A stretch of 64,000 bases of DNA from Norana najaformis (lineage: Eukaryota > Annelida > Clitellata > Crassiclitellata > Hormogastridae). A program made the position numbers and the translations under genes. Position 1 is the first letter of the stretch. Every line of letters starts with the position of its first letter. The stretch covers positions 34,449,865-34,513,864 of the forward strand of contig OZ029919.1 in NCBI GenBank assembly GCA_964023275.1, given 5' to 3'. This document shows positions 54,128 through 64,000 of this stretch, piece after piece. The notes below the pieces were generated by a model. The model saw only the letters and a program-made list of their open reading frames with translations, was not told the origin of the DNA and made no database searches.

Positions 54128-55025
54128 ATGAAACTGTAACTGAAATAGCATAATAACTTGGAGATGTTTGTCAGTTAACTGTAACTGAAACTGAAACTGG
54201 AAAATGCTGAATAACTGAACTGAAACTGTAATAGAAACTGAAAAACAGCAACTAACTAAAAATCACAAGGCGTTAACTTGAAAATAAAACATAAGTGTTT
54301 TCCCTTACTTACTATTGGTTACTACGTAATAATACTCTATGACATCTATTGTCAGTTATCTAGGTTCTTTGCATTTCGGGTTCCTTTTCCTTTCGTTCTG
54401 TTGTCCTTGACTTTATTAAAGTAGGCGCGAAATCGTAAAAGAATCAACGAGAACAATGTTTAAGCCAAATAGTGGTCGGAAAGTTGAAAGCGGCGTGTGG
54501 GAATATTTTCTTTATGAAGCGGCGATAGATAAAGTGAAAAATCTTATTGCAGTTAACTGTAACTGTAACTGAAAAATCCTAAATTACATAACTGTAACTG
54601 AAACTGTAACTGAAAACCATAACTGAAATAACACTGGCCCAGCAGTCACTTATACAACTAGCTTTCGAATAAGTTAACGGCCTTTGATGCCGCAAGATGT
54701 CGTTAAACAATAGTAATAATCGCTAGCGGACGTGTTGGAATTCATTCTTCAGTTACCGATATTTTACCCGCAGGACATTGCATTAGGGGGTATTTTATCA
54801 CGGGTACGTTTTATGCGGGATAATTCGTATGGGGACATTTTATCACGGGGATGTTTTTAATATGGATTATTTTGTCGGGGAATTTCATCAGGGGATATTT
54901 TGTCAGATAACGTTTTTCATGGGACGCTTTATGTGAGGCATTTCTTCCGAGAACATTTTTATCACGGGAAGCTTTCTCGTGGGACATTTATCACGGGACA
55001 TTTGACGGAACATTTGACCACAGCA
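54128..55025. repeat. AACTGA repeats and TTTTATCACGGGG minisatellite
   Basis: AACTGAAACTGTAACTG units at 54128-54260 and 54545-54645; degenerate ATTTTATCACGGGGAC units of about 20 bp from 54775 to 55025. Unique DNA lies between. Confidence 0.65.
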
Positions 55026-55169
55026 TGGCTCTGTCTCAGCCACTTGTGCCTCATGAGTCATGAGTCATCCATGTTGTCGTCTGCTTGGTCGTTTCGCGCC
55101 CGCTGCTTGGAGCGCACTCTGTCGAAAGCGTCTGTCGTCTGCTGCGTTGACCGACGGCAGCAAAAAGCG

Positions 55170-55760
55170 AATGAGAGACAGACAACGGTATAAAGACAGA
55201 TACGGAGAGAGAGAGAGAGAGGGAGAGAGAGGGAGAGAGAGAGTGAGAGAGAGAGAGAGACAGAGAGAGAGACAGAGAGAGACTATGAATGACAAAAAGA
55301 CAAACACAGACAAAGGCAGACAAAGGCAGACATACAGAGTGACAGTCAGACAGACAGTGATAAAAATGCAGATATATAGAAAAGACCACCATACAGACAA
55401 AAAGACAGACAAAACAGACAGACAGGCAGACAGACCGACAGACAGACAGACACAGATAGCAAGACAGAAAAACAAGCAGGCACACGAAAACAGATAAACA
55501 GACAGACAGAAAAACCGACAAAAACAATGAGCCAGAAGATCAACAGACAGGCAGACAGAACGATAGACAGACAAGCAGACAGCCAGAAACAGGAAGACAG
55601 ACAAACAAAGAGACAGACAAAAACAGATAGACAGAAAAACAGACAGGCAGACGAAAACAGAGAGATAGACAGACAAAAACATGTAAGCAGACAGACAGAA
55701 AAAGAGACAAACAGATCAACAGACAGACAGAAAAACAGACACACACACACATACACAGAC
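55170..55760. repeat. GAGA/CAGA microsatellite
   Basis: GA-rich then CAGA/CAAA units on the plus strand for about 590 bases. Confidence 0.87.
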
Positions 55761-57656
55761 CCTTGCACTACACAAACGAAAACAAACATCTGAACGTAAC
55801 AACCTAATATTCCCTCTCCCCCTTCCTCCCTAAATCTCTCTCCTTCATCTCCGAACCTTCCATCTCCACCCATACCATGGACTCGTCGATGGGGCAATCA
55901 AAAACGCACCCGTGTTTAGCGAGCACCTACCAAACACGTTTAAGCCTCGACAGAGCCGTCATATCAACTAGCTATAAGGAGCTGGAGTTCACCCCAGAAG
56001 GGGTTCCCCATAGGATTCTAATTGCAAATCGACAACCCTGAGTACGGAAAGAGTCCATCAAACGAGAACGGAAGGACGGGTGGACGGAAATGGAAAGAAC
56101 TCGCAACAAGTGCAAATTGAATTTCATCGGTACAGGGTGGGGGTGATAAGCTTTGGTCCGCATCTTTCTCTGCGGATTCTGTTTATCCGCCCGGACTCTG
56201 CAGTTTCGAGAGCTTCAGACGAATAAAATAGTCCTTTCGATGCAAATATTTGAAACCTTCTCAAAGTCAAGTTCGTCTATTTCGTTTCAACAAGTTGAAA
56301 AAGGAATATAAGGAGGAGGAGGAGGAGGAAGAGGAGGAGGAGGAGAAGGAGAAGGTTAAGAAGGAGGAGAATGAGGAACAAAAAGAGGAGAATGAAAATG
56401 AGAAGGAGATGGAGAAGAAGGAGAAGGAGAAAGAGAAAAGGACAAATCGTAGGCTCGAGATTTCTACAGCGCCAAAAGAAAGCTAAGTCGAATAGAACAG
56501 AACAAAATAGAAGAGGATAGAATTAAACAGAACAGAGTGGAACCTAACAGATCAGATTAGACTAGAATAGAATAGAACAGAACAGAACAGAATAGAACAG
56601 AATAGAACAGAACAGAATAGAATAGAACAGAATAGAACAGAACAGAATAGAACATAACAGAATGGAACAGAATTGAATAGAATAGAACGGAACAGAACAG
56701 AACAGAACATAATAGAAGAGGTTAAAATTTAACAGAACAGAATGGAATCTAACAGAACGGAGTAGAATAGAATAGAACCAACTCATCTGATAATTTTAAT
56801 GTCTCTACGTGGGCTAAAGCTTTTCTTCACTGAGATTAAAGTCAAACCAATTGACGTTCTTAATCTTTTAGAACACGGGTTAGATTGCTAAGCTTTACTA
56901 CTGCGGAAACGTAGATTTCAGCTGCTGTGTTGGAGGCCATAGCAATGAGCCCAGTGATCCGCATGAGTCTCGGGCCAACAGCCGCTGGTCCAACGCCGTC
57001 GATCACCCGCCATTTTGATGGCATAGCTCGAAATTATGTCTTTAAAAACATTCCGAGGATGTGCAGACATTAAGACTTCTTCACTTTCGTTCCCTATGTA
57101 TTTGTATGCATGCATGTATGTATGTATGCAAGAATATATGTATGTATTTTTGTATGTCTGTATGTTTATATGCATGTATGTATCTGGTATGTATGGGTGC
57201 ATGCATGTAGTATGTATGCAAGAATATATGTATGTATGTATGTATGTATGTATCTATGTATGTATGTTTGAATGTCTGTATGTTTATATGGATGTATGTT
57301 TCTTGTATATATGTGTGTATGTATGTGTGAAAGAATGTATGTACCTATGTCTGTATCTTTGTATGTATGTATGCATTTATGTATTTATGTATACATGTGA
57401 GTTGTATGCATATATTTGTATATTTACTGTATGTATATATGTATTTATGTATTTACTGTGTGTATTTGTGTATGCATATATATGTATATGTGAATTTAAA
57501 TGTATGTATGTATGTATGTATCTGTGTATGTATGTATGTCTGTATGTATGTTTGTATGTATGTACGTATGTGTATGTATGTATGTATGTAAGTATTTGTG
57601 TATGTATGTACGTGTGTATGTATGCATGTATGTATGTGTGCATTTGTGTGTGTGTG

Positions 57657-57687
<31 letters not shown>

Positions 57688-58049
57688 ATAGGGAGTCATT
57701 GGATGTCCTGAATATACGTGTATGAGGGGGAGCCGCAGAGGGTGAATGTCCCATTGTGGCGTTTCACGCTGTGATGGTCACCCACAATAAATAAGAGCAA
57801 TAACAGGAAGCAATAAGAATTGTACGAACGACGATGACGACAATTACTCAACAAATGACGCAGAATAAACAGAGAAATCAATAACATAATGGAATTGGAT
57901 GGATATCTGTTGATGTTTCCCCGACAACCTAAAACACGTCTTGTAAATAAAATTTTCTGCTAATGAGAACGAAACTTTTGTCAGCGTTTGAATTTGGCTG
58001 CGATCACAATATTGCAATATAATTCAATACGGCCTAATACATTACACAA
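55761..58049. repeat. Purine arrays and GTAT tract
   Basis: GAG/GAA at 56304-56440, AGAACAGAAT at 56500-56780, GTAT/GTGT at 57090-57690. The stretches 55761-56250 and 56780-57080 show nothing recognisable. Confidence 0.75.
56444..56492 (-). mobile_element. Family A terminal stub
   Basis: Only AATCGTAGGCTCGAGATTTC and ACAGCGCCAAAAGAAAGC remain, between purine-rich satellites. Confidence 0.5.
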
Positions 58050-58170
58050 CAACGATGATATGATCATGGTGATGATGGTGGTGGTGGTGGTGGTGATGGT
58101 GATGGTGATGATGATGATGATGATGATGGTGGTGGTGATGATGATGATGATGATGATGATGATGGTGATG
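58050..58170. repeat. GAT/GGT array
   Basis: Trinucleotide array next to the CR1-like fragment. Confidence 0.85.
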
Positions 58171-58204
58171 AGTTCTTTGCCCGAAAGCAGGTCCATTGGT
58201 TTTT

Positions 58205-58384
58205 ATGGCACCCGAGGATGATTAGAAATCTCATAGTTCCAAAGATTTACACTGCGTTTGGCTCTCGTGGATTTTGTTACTCTTGCCCCACAGTGTGGAA
58301 TGCCTTACCGACTAGCATCAAAGATAACACTCTTCCAATAACAAGTTTAAAAAAAGCTTAAAACTTTACTTTTTAATAGGTCTG
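58205..58384 (+). pseudogene. CR1/L2-like LINE ORF C-terminus, frameshifted
   Basis: Plus-strand translation reads I-Y-T-A-F-G-S-R-G-F, then P-T-V-W-N-A-L-P-T-S-I-K-D-N and I-T-S-L-K-K, the W-N-x-L-P-x-x-I-K motif that closes CR1/L2/Jockey-type ORF2. A stop follows because a run of A residues at about 58351 carries one extra base; past it the frame would continue with a typical L-K-T-L-L-F. A GAT/GGT microsatellite abuts the left side. Confidence 0.65.
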
Positions 58385-58434
58385 CCTCCATTTCCGTGCA
58401 TTCTTATGCACGCGCCTTTGAGGCGTCCAAGGTC

Positions 58435-58512
58435 GCTACACGGGACTTCAGGCAGATTCGAACCCGCGACCCTCCGGACACGAGGCACCGACCATACCAC
58501 TACACCACCACA
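58435..58512 (-). other. tRNA-derived SINE head
   Basis: Minus strand GGTGGTGTAGTGGTATGGTC (box A) and GGGTTCGAATCTGCC (box B), then GCGACCTTGGACGCC. It adjoins the CR1-like ORF fragment at 58.2-58.4 kb. Confidence 0.5.
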
Positions 58513-60229
58513 TCCCACAATACAAAATGCAATACAATATGCAACCAGTACAATATTTAAGTCGCACGTTTTATAATCCTGCAGAAAATGACGCCTTCCT
58601 TGGAGCCTTACTTTATAAGCTTACCTTATATCTATGCGCGCTTGACACATTGATATGCATTGATTACATATGCATGTACATGTGTAGGCTATAATGCATA
58701 AACAAATGTACGATTGCGGTTCTGAGCTTTTATGTAACGCCTTTATATGTCGTGGGAGTCGTTTGATTTGCGCGAAAGAGATACGGAATAATCGCAGCAG
58801 TTTTCACGTTCGTCTTTCTCGAAATCCAGCTAAATCCGCCGATCATTCAGAGGCTTCGCAGACACAATTTCTGTTGAGCATAAATCAGGTTATCGTTTGC
58901 CCTATTCAACTATCATCATCGTAGTCGTTGTCGAGTTTATTGTGAATAACGGAATCGTAAACTCGAAATTGCTAAAGCGCTACTTAAAAGCTAAGCGCAG
59001 GGCTCCAGCCTATTCATGAGCGCTGCGACAAGTCAGTGGGATTGTCCAAAGATGCCGTGTCAAGGCCAGTCTGGTTGCCAGGAGACCAGAGAGAGAAGGG
59101 GAGAGGAGATATTGGGGTGGGTTGTGTTTAAGCTAAGAGAACTGGGAAGGCAGCCTCAGTAGCTGTCGTCTGATTCATCTTCCACTGTTTCCATCGACTG
59201 TCGTTTGCTTGTTTTCGTTCTTTCGCTCATTCGTTCTATCCGTTCTTCGTTGCTTCTTGTCTTCCCTCCATCTCCCTTCACTGATTCCTCGCTTAGCTTC
59301 CACTTTGACTAACTTCCTATCATTTTGCCCTGATTGTGTTTCTTTGATTTCTTAATTCTTTATCTCCCCATTCCTTTGATCCTTCCTTCGTTCATTCATT
59401 CCTTTATTCAGCTATTCATTCATTCATTCATTCATTCGTTTATTCATTCATTCATATATTCATTCATTCATTCATGCGTTTATTTATTCATTCATACATT
59501 CACTCATTCATTCGTTCGTTCGTTACTTCATTAGTTCGTTATTTTGTTCATTGGTTCATTCATTCGTTCATACGTCCATTTGTTCGTTCATTCATTCATT
59601 TGTTCGTTCGGTCCTTTATTGTTCGTTCATTATACAGTACGTTCATTCGTCCATTCATCCGTACGTTTATTCTTCATTCATGCGTGCAGTCATACCGGTT
59701 GACATTGGACACAGCTGAGTGGCGTCGTTAGAGTGTGCGTCCATTAGTTTGACCGAAACAGGACTGTAAATGGAAGGCTATTACTGGGTGCTCTTAAATT
59801 CTCTGTGGCACCCATTTGTTCACATGGCAGGTGCCGTTGCCGAGTCCAAGAAAAAAATCGCCATTTTCTGAAGACGCTGTCCATGAACCACATGGTAGAA
59901 CCATCGTTAGACATTCGACAGAGAGAGAAACGGTTCAAATCGACCCACTTCACGCCCAGATGTTTTATCATGGCTTGGAGCTAACTAATGGGGACCTTAA
60001 ACGGCGTGGCGCTCATTCAAATGGTCAGCGGTGATGAAGGATCTCACCCGATAAATTCAGTGAAAAATGAGCAGGGTCGAGGTCATACGATCGCTATAAA
60101 TATCTTTCCGATGGCTTCTTTTAGACAATCGCTTTTTCTACAAAGAATCCTACGCAATCGTATAATCTAGATCCCAAAACGGAAGCACCATCGAAATACG
60201 AACTTTAAATAGCAAGTCGAACGAACTAA
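58513..60229. other. Gene-free region before the LINE-bearing repeats
   Basis: Contains family D (58950-59156), ATTC/GTTC repeats (59380-59700) and a short dispersed repeat at 60027-60100 (GATCTCACCCGATAAATTCA, AATGAGCAGGGTCGAGGTCA) also present at 9046-9115. Nothing else is recognised. Confidence 0.5.
58950..59156 (-). repeat. Family D short repeat
   Basis: GGAATCGTAAACTCGAAATT, AAAGCGCTACTTAAAAGCTA, TTGTCCAAAGATGCCGTGTC, GAGAACTGGGAAGGCAGCC. Confidence 0.62.
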
Positions 60230-60554
60230 ATTCAGCAACATAGCCTAAATATATCAGCAATAAACTATAGCTAAACTAGAATTTTACAGATGACAAGGCA
60301 ACAGTAGCCATGAGATGTCGTTTAACTTCGGAAATAATAATCAGAAGTCAGTTGGCATGTTAAGGTCGATGTCAACGCCAGTAACAGCCACAAGATGTCG
60401 TTAAAACCTTCGTCGTTACCAATAACATCACGTTCTGCTTAGACACCTTTAAATCGCTCATTTCCAAAGCTATATAATAGTCTCTTTTGCGTAACATTAT
60501 GTTGTGATCAAATTTTGCAGAAGCAAAGTCGCAAGATGCTGTGCACGAGATGTC
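60230..60554 (+). repeat. Family F repeat units, left of the LINE
   Basis: GAGATGTCGTTTAAC (60312), CAAGATGTCGTTAAA (60391) and GAGATGTCGGTAAAC (60548), with the linked block TTTAAATCGCTCATTTCCAA and GCTATATAATAG. It continues beyond the LINE. Confidence 0.7.
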
Positions 60555-60566
60555 GGTAAACATTTG
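60555..60566. repeat. Target-site duplication, LINE 3' side
   Basis: GGTAAACATTTG, identical to 62587-62598. Confidence 0.9.
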
Positions 60567-62586
60567 TCATGTCATGTCATGCACCAACGTCGCTGCGCGA
60601 CGGTTGGCTACATGAATGGACTAGAGCTCTCCACTGACGCCTATTGCGTGCAGCAGCGAGAAGATAAGAACCAGAAAGGTTAGTCCAGGAAAGAATATTG
60701 TCGATCCAGTTAATTTGGGGTCTGCCACGGTGTCGATAGCCTTCAACGTGACCCAGAATGATGGAATTTTCTATGGAATCTTGAGGAAGTCTAATGATGT
60801 GACCAAAATAGCGGAGTTTGCGAGCTTTAGTGGAACTCAAGAGCTCAGGATAAGTTCTAGCAAGGTGATAAACTTGCTCCGTGGTAAGCTTGAGTGTCCA
60901 GGGGATGCGCAGAAGCTTTCGAATGCATTTGTTCTCAAAAATCTGGATTTGCTTCTCTTCAGCTTTTTTGAGCGTCCATGATTCGCACCCATAGGTTGCA
61001 ACTGACCACACCAGGGATTTCATCAAACGAAGTTTGGTTTGAGTGCTGATGGATTTGTTTTTCCAGACCTTCGTGAGTTTCACCATGACTTCCATACCCA
61101 TGGCCAATCTGGACTTAACATCGCCGGAGCACTTTGCGTCGCTTGAAATTTTGCTGCCCAGGTATGTAAAGTTATCAACCTGCTTGAGTTTATCGCCTGC
61201 AACTAAAACCTCGAGGACCTCGTCGGTGTTGGTCATAACTTTCGTTTTCGAAGTATTTATCTTTAAACTGTACTCCTCAGCAGCGGTTTCGACTCTTCGG
61301 ACTAGTTCCTGGAGTTCCTCCGGTGAAGTGGCGACCAAGAGGATGTCATCGGCATATCTGAGATTACTGATGACTTTACCGCCGATTCTAAAGCCACCGG
61401 TGAATCTATCAAGAGCTTTACGCATCACTTGTTCCGCGAGGATGTTAAATAGGCAAGGAGAGATGTTACAACCTTGTCGAACGCCTTTCTTAACGCGGAA
61501 CCATTCAGAGGAGATGTTATCAGTTTTGACGGCTGCGCGTTGTTGTTTGTAGAGGTTCCGTAGCAGTTGGACAAGCTGTGGAGGAAAACCCATGTCCAGC
61601 ATGGTCAACCATAGTTGACCGTGTTGCACCATATCAAACGCTTTTGTGAAATCAATGAAGCAAAAGTAGAGAGGCTGGTTTCTCTCTTTTGCTTTTTCCA
61701 TGATAATCCGGAGGTTCATTATCTGGTCGCGAGTGCCTCGTTTGGGTCTGAAACCGGCCTGTTCAGGAGCCAATTCAGTGTCAAGCTTGGCTTGAATGCG
61801 CTCGAGAATGACTCTGAGTAGAATTTTGCTTGCATGAGAAACCAGCGCGATGGTTCTGTAATTCTCACAGCAAAGCAGGTCACCTTTTTTGGGTAAAGGG
61901 ATAAAAACCGATTGTGTCCAGTCGTCGGGCCAAACGCCCGAGGTCCATACGTCAATGCAGATCTTGTGTAGCGCGGTAAGGGTCATATCGCCACCGAACC
62001 TGAGGAGCTCAGTGGTGATGCCGTCTGGACCCGGGGCTTTGCGCAAAGAAGCTTTGAGCAAAGCTCTTTCGATTTCTTCTCGCAGTGGTGGGGGTTCCCT
62101 TTCCGGGATTTCGAACGTTATCTCATCTTCGTTGCCGGTGTAGAGTCCTTCACAATATTCCTTCCAACGTTCGTTGACCTTAGTCGGATCAACCAACTTT
62201 TTTCCAGTAATGTCTTTGATAGCTGTCTTGCGCGCCTGAAACGGTCTGGTGAGATTTCTGACTGTCTGAAAGACCGGCCTGTTGTTACCTCGTCTTGCGT
62301 TCTCTTCGAGTTCGCAACAAAGCGCATTGAGATTGGCTTCCTTATCTTTCCGAAGTCTTCTCTGAACTTCTCCGCGTAGAATCTTGTATTCGATCGGTGA
62401 TTTCGTCTTGGCTTCACGCTTCTTCTTGATAAGCGCGAAAGTGTCATCGGAAATCCAGTTTTTTCTCTTCTCCGAGTCTTTGGTAATAATCATCTGCGCG
62501 GCTTCCGTGGTGATATTTTTGAGTTGAGACCAGAGTTCAGTGGGAGGGCTGGGTTCTTCGACGCAGTTTAAAGCGTCGAAGCGGTT
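60567..62586 (-). mobile_element. 5'-truncated non-LTR retrotransposon (RTE/BovB-like LINE)
   Basis: The element is bounded by a 12-bp direct repeat, GGTAAACATTTG, at 60555-60566 and 62587-62598, a target-site duplication. Its 3' end (low coordinates, since it is on the minus strand) is a short ATGAC pentanucleotide tail, and the stop codon lies inside that tail, so there is almost no 3' UTR, as in RTE-type elements. The upstream endonuclease region is missing, which is typical 5' truncation during target-primed insertion. The open frame is intact across all 2 kb, suggesting a fairly recent insertion. Assignment to RTE/BovB rests on motif resemblance only. Confidence 0.9.
60577..62586 (-). 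CDS. LINE reverse transcriptase ORF, N-terminally truncated
   Basis: The reading frame is open from 62787 to TGA at 60577-60579 (736 codons), but only about codons 68-736 belong to the element; codons 1-63 are host repeat and 64-67 the duplicated target. In that numbering: K-A-P-G-P-D-G-I near 250-257, I-P-L-P-K-K-G and N-Y-R-T-I-A-L-V-S-H-A-S-K at 296-321, Q-A-G-F-R-P-K-R-G-T-R-D-Q at 343-355, F-I-D-F-T-K-A-F-D at 377-385 (catalytic D379), R-Q-G-C-N-I-S-P-C-L-F-N at 437-448, L-R-Y-A-D-D at 476-481 (catalytic D480, D481), and the C-terminal C-E-S-W-T, R-Y-F-G-H and R-G-R-P motifs. No endonuclease domain is present, so the copy cannot be autonomous. Confidence 0.92.
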   Translation of the reverse strand, partial: NRFDALNCVEEPSPPTELWSQLKNITTEAAQMIITKDSEKRKNWISDDTFALIKKKREAKTKSPIEYKILRGEVQRRLRKDKEANLNALCCELEENARRGNNRPVFQTVRNLTRPFQARKTAIKDITGKKLVDPTKVNERWKEYCEGLYTGNEDEITFEIPEREPPPLREEIERALLKASLRKAPGPDGITTELLRFGGDMTLTALHKICIDVWTSGVWPDDWTQSVFIPLPKKGDLLCCENYRTIALVSHASKILLRVILERIQAKLDTELAPEQAGFRPKRGTRDQIMNLRIIMEKAKERNQPLYFCFIDFTKAFDMVQHGQLWLTMLDMGFPPQLVQLLRNLYKQQRAAVKTDNISSEWFRVKKGVRQGCNISPCLFNILAEQVMRKALDRFTGGFRIGGKVISNLRYADDILLVATSPEELQELVRRVETAAEEYSLKINTSKTKVMTNTDEVLEVLVAGDKLKQVDNFTYLGSKISSDAKCSGDVKSRLAMGMEVMVKLTKVWKNKSISTQTKLRLMKSLVWSVATYGCESWTLKKAEEKQIQIFENKCIRKLLRIPWTLKLTTEQVYHLARTYPELLSSTKARKLRYFGHIIRLPQDSIENSIILGHVEGYRHRGRPQINWIDNILSWTNLSGSYLLAAARNRRQWRALVHSCSQPSRSDVGA

Positions 62587-62598
62587 GGTAAACATTTG
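62587..62598. repeat. Target-site duplication, LINE 5' side
   Basis: GGTAAACATTTG, identical to 60555-60566. Removing the LINE and one copy restores a continuous family-F repeat unit. Confidence 0.9.
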
Positions 62599-63850
62599 AG
62601 TTACCAATAATATTACGGTGTGTTTAGACGCCTTTAAATTGTTCATTTCCGAAACTATATATTCGGTTTCGCGGTCAAGTAACTTTAAACTCCGCCACTG
62701 CCTTAATCGGGTGGTGCCAGTTCCAAGCGTGGATAAAGGAGAGGGCAATGTCAACGGCCTTTGATGCCATAAGATGTCGTTAAACACTGGAAACCTCTAG
62801 TAGCTTTATATCACGTGAGTAACTTCAAATCGTTGTGTATTTGGATTAGAACTATACTGAAGCAGAGTCGCATGACTAGCAGAGGAGATGGGGTATGAAA
62901 TTGGTGGGAGGGTTGAGCGGGGTTCGGTTGCGCGACGCTGATTTCGGTGATTGGCTGATGAAAGTGACTCTTATGTCTGTAAAAACACTTAATAACTGGT
63001 GTAAATGGGCGCAAAGTCATCGGCTTTTCATTTATTCGCATTGATCATCCATTAAATAATGTTAATCTCCATAGTCTGATGTATAATACAATCGCTATAT
63101 TCAAGTGCAATGTTATTCTCCACAGGTTTTTTAAATATTAATTAACGACTATCATTTTAGTCTAGAAAGTTTAATGGCTTCTTTAATTGTGACTTAACTT
63201 ATTGTTAATTAAGCCAAACTATTTAAAAGCACAACTGCTTTCATCTAGAAAACTTGTAAGGACGTCAACGGCCAATGCTGCCATATGACGTCATTAAACT
63301 TTTGGTTCTACAACTAAGTAACTTTAGTTTAAGCAACGGTCTTCGGCGCTAGCTGCCACATGCTGTCGTTTAACTTCGTGATTAATAATAGTAATTAGTG
63401 TTAACGGGCCTTGCAGCCACAAGATGTCGTTAAACAGTGGAAACTACAAGACTTACCAAACAAGGCGTACAGTAGTGTGGCTAGAACAATTTTAATATGG
63501 CCACTGGAAACGAACGTGCTATTCAAGTAGTTGTTAAAACCTACCTTTGTTAAACCAACGTCGGCGATATAAAACAGATACGATGTCGTTAAACAATAGA
63601 TAAAACAATTAAAATAATTATTATAACGTTCCGTTTCGACACCTTAAAATCGCTCATTGCCGACGCTATATAAAATTCATTTTCGTTCATTCGAGGGTTT
63701 GCTTGTGAAGTTGATAGCGAACAGTCACCACAAGATGTCGTTTCACATCGCAAACAATGATCAAAACAATGCTATGCTCTGGTTGGACACCTTGAAATCG
63801 TGCAAGTCTAATGACGCTTTAAATGCTTAAATCGTATAAAGTTAAATATG
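62599..63850 (+). repeat. Family F repeat units, right of the LINE
   Basis: Copies of the A(A)GATGTCGTTAAAC core at about 62771, 63421, 63581 and 63732, with diverged ones near 63283 and 63361. GACACCTTAAAATCGCTCAT with CGACGCTATATAAAATTC lies at about 63637-63676. Unit spacing is irregular at roughly 70-200 bases. Confidence 0.7.
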
Positions 63851-63889
63851 TGTCTGTGTGGCTGCCTGTCTGTGTCCGTTGGTGTCTAC

Positions 63890-64000
63890 AGTTGTTTTTG
63901 CATTTATTTAGCGCAATTACCTAATGACTAAGCATCAGTCGACGGCGCTGAGGAACAGTGCATGAAGGACTTGCTCAAGTTTCCTACAACAGTAACCGTC
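63890..64000 (-). mobile_element. Family C SINE, cut by the window end
   Basis: TTTGCATTTATTTAGCGCAA, TAATGACTAAGCATCAGTCG and AGTAACCGTC at the last base; the tRNA head would lie beyond the window. Confidence 0.65.

Overview
The window is eukaryotic nuclear DNA. It holds two multi-exon protein-coding genes with GT-AG introns, many short retroelement copies and a very high load of micro- and minisatellites. The repeat style (CAGA/TCTG tetranucleotides, tRNA-headed SINEs, CR1-like and RTE/BovB-like LINE pieces, a hAT-type MITE) suits a marine invertebrate, perhaps a lophotrochozoan. I cannot fix the species. No bacterial-type features (operons, CRISPR, ribosome binding sites) are present.

Layout. 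1-2771: purine-rich satellite, one family-D repeat and GC-richer DNA with no recognisable gene. 2772-7996 (+): RCHY1 (Pirh2), an E3 ubiquitin ligase. Eight coding exons join in frame to 301 codons with a CHY zinc finger, CTCHY finger, RING-H2 and zinc ribbon; two same-orientation SINEs sit in its introns. 7997-25100: probable RCHY1 3' region, then intergenic DNA with 5'-truncated retroelement copies and satellites. 25170-51780 (+): an SLC17 (sialin/VGLUT-like) anion transporter. Nine coding exons from 33811 to 51780 are secure. A short phase-compatible first exon at 25170-25203, beside a CACGTG E-box and a perfect CRE, is tentative. 51781-60554: gene-free satellites and LINE debris. 60567-62586 (-): a 5'-truncated RTE/BovB-like LINE flanked by a 12-bp direct repeat, inserted into one unit of a local repeat family (F) that continues to about 63.85 kb.

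The two genes share a strand but nothing indicates a common pathway. RCHY1 acts in ubiquitination; the SLC17 protein would be a 12-helix membrane transporter, probably of lysosomes, vesicles or plasma membrane.

The most unusual structures are: (1) an SLC17 exon (50072-50319) enclosed between two long inverted-repeat arms, so the pre-mRNA could fold the exon into a hairpin loop; (2) partial tandem duplications of splice junctions at both ends of the SLC17 gene; (3) a minisatellite whose 80-96-bp units each carry a CRE-like site and mostly a CCAAT box, just downstream of the candidate promoter; (4) a 3'-terminal box resembling GGCGCTATA-AA shared by otherwise different repeat families, each followed by its own short tandem tail. 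Family letters used below: A, CR1-like LINE 3' ends with GATTAC tail; B, short repeat with GATTA-type tail; C and E, tRNA-headed SINEs; D, short repeat with GATTAC tail; F, GATGTCGTT repeat; G, CRE/CCAAT minisatellite.
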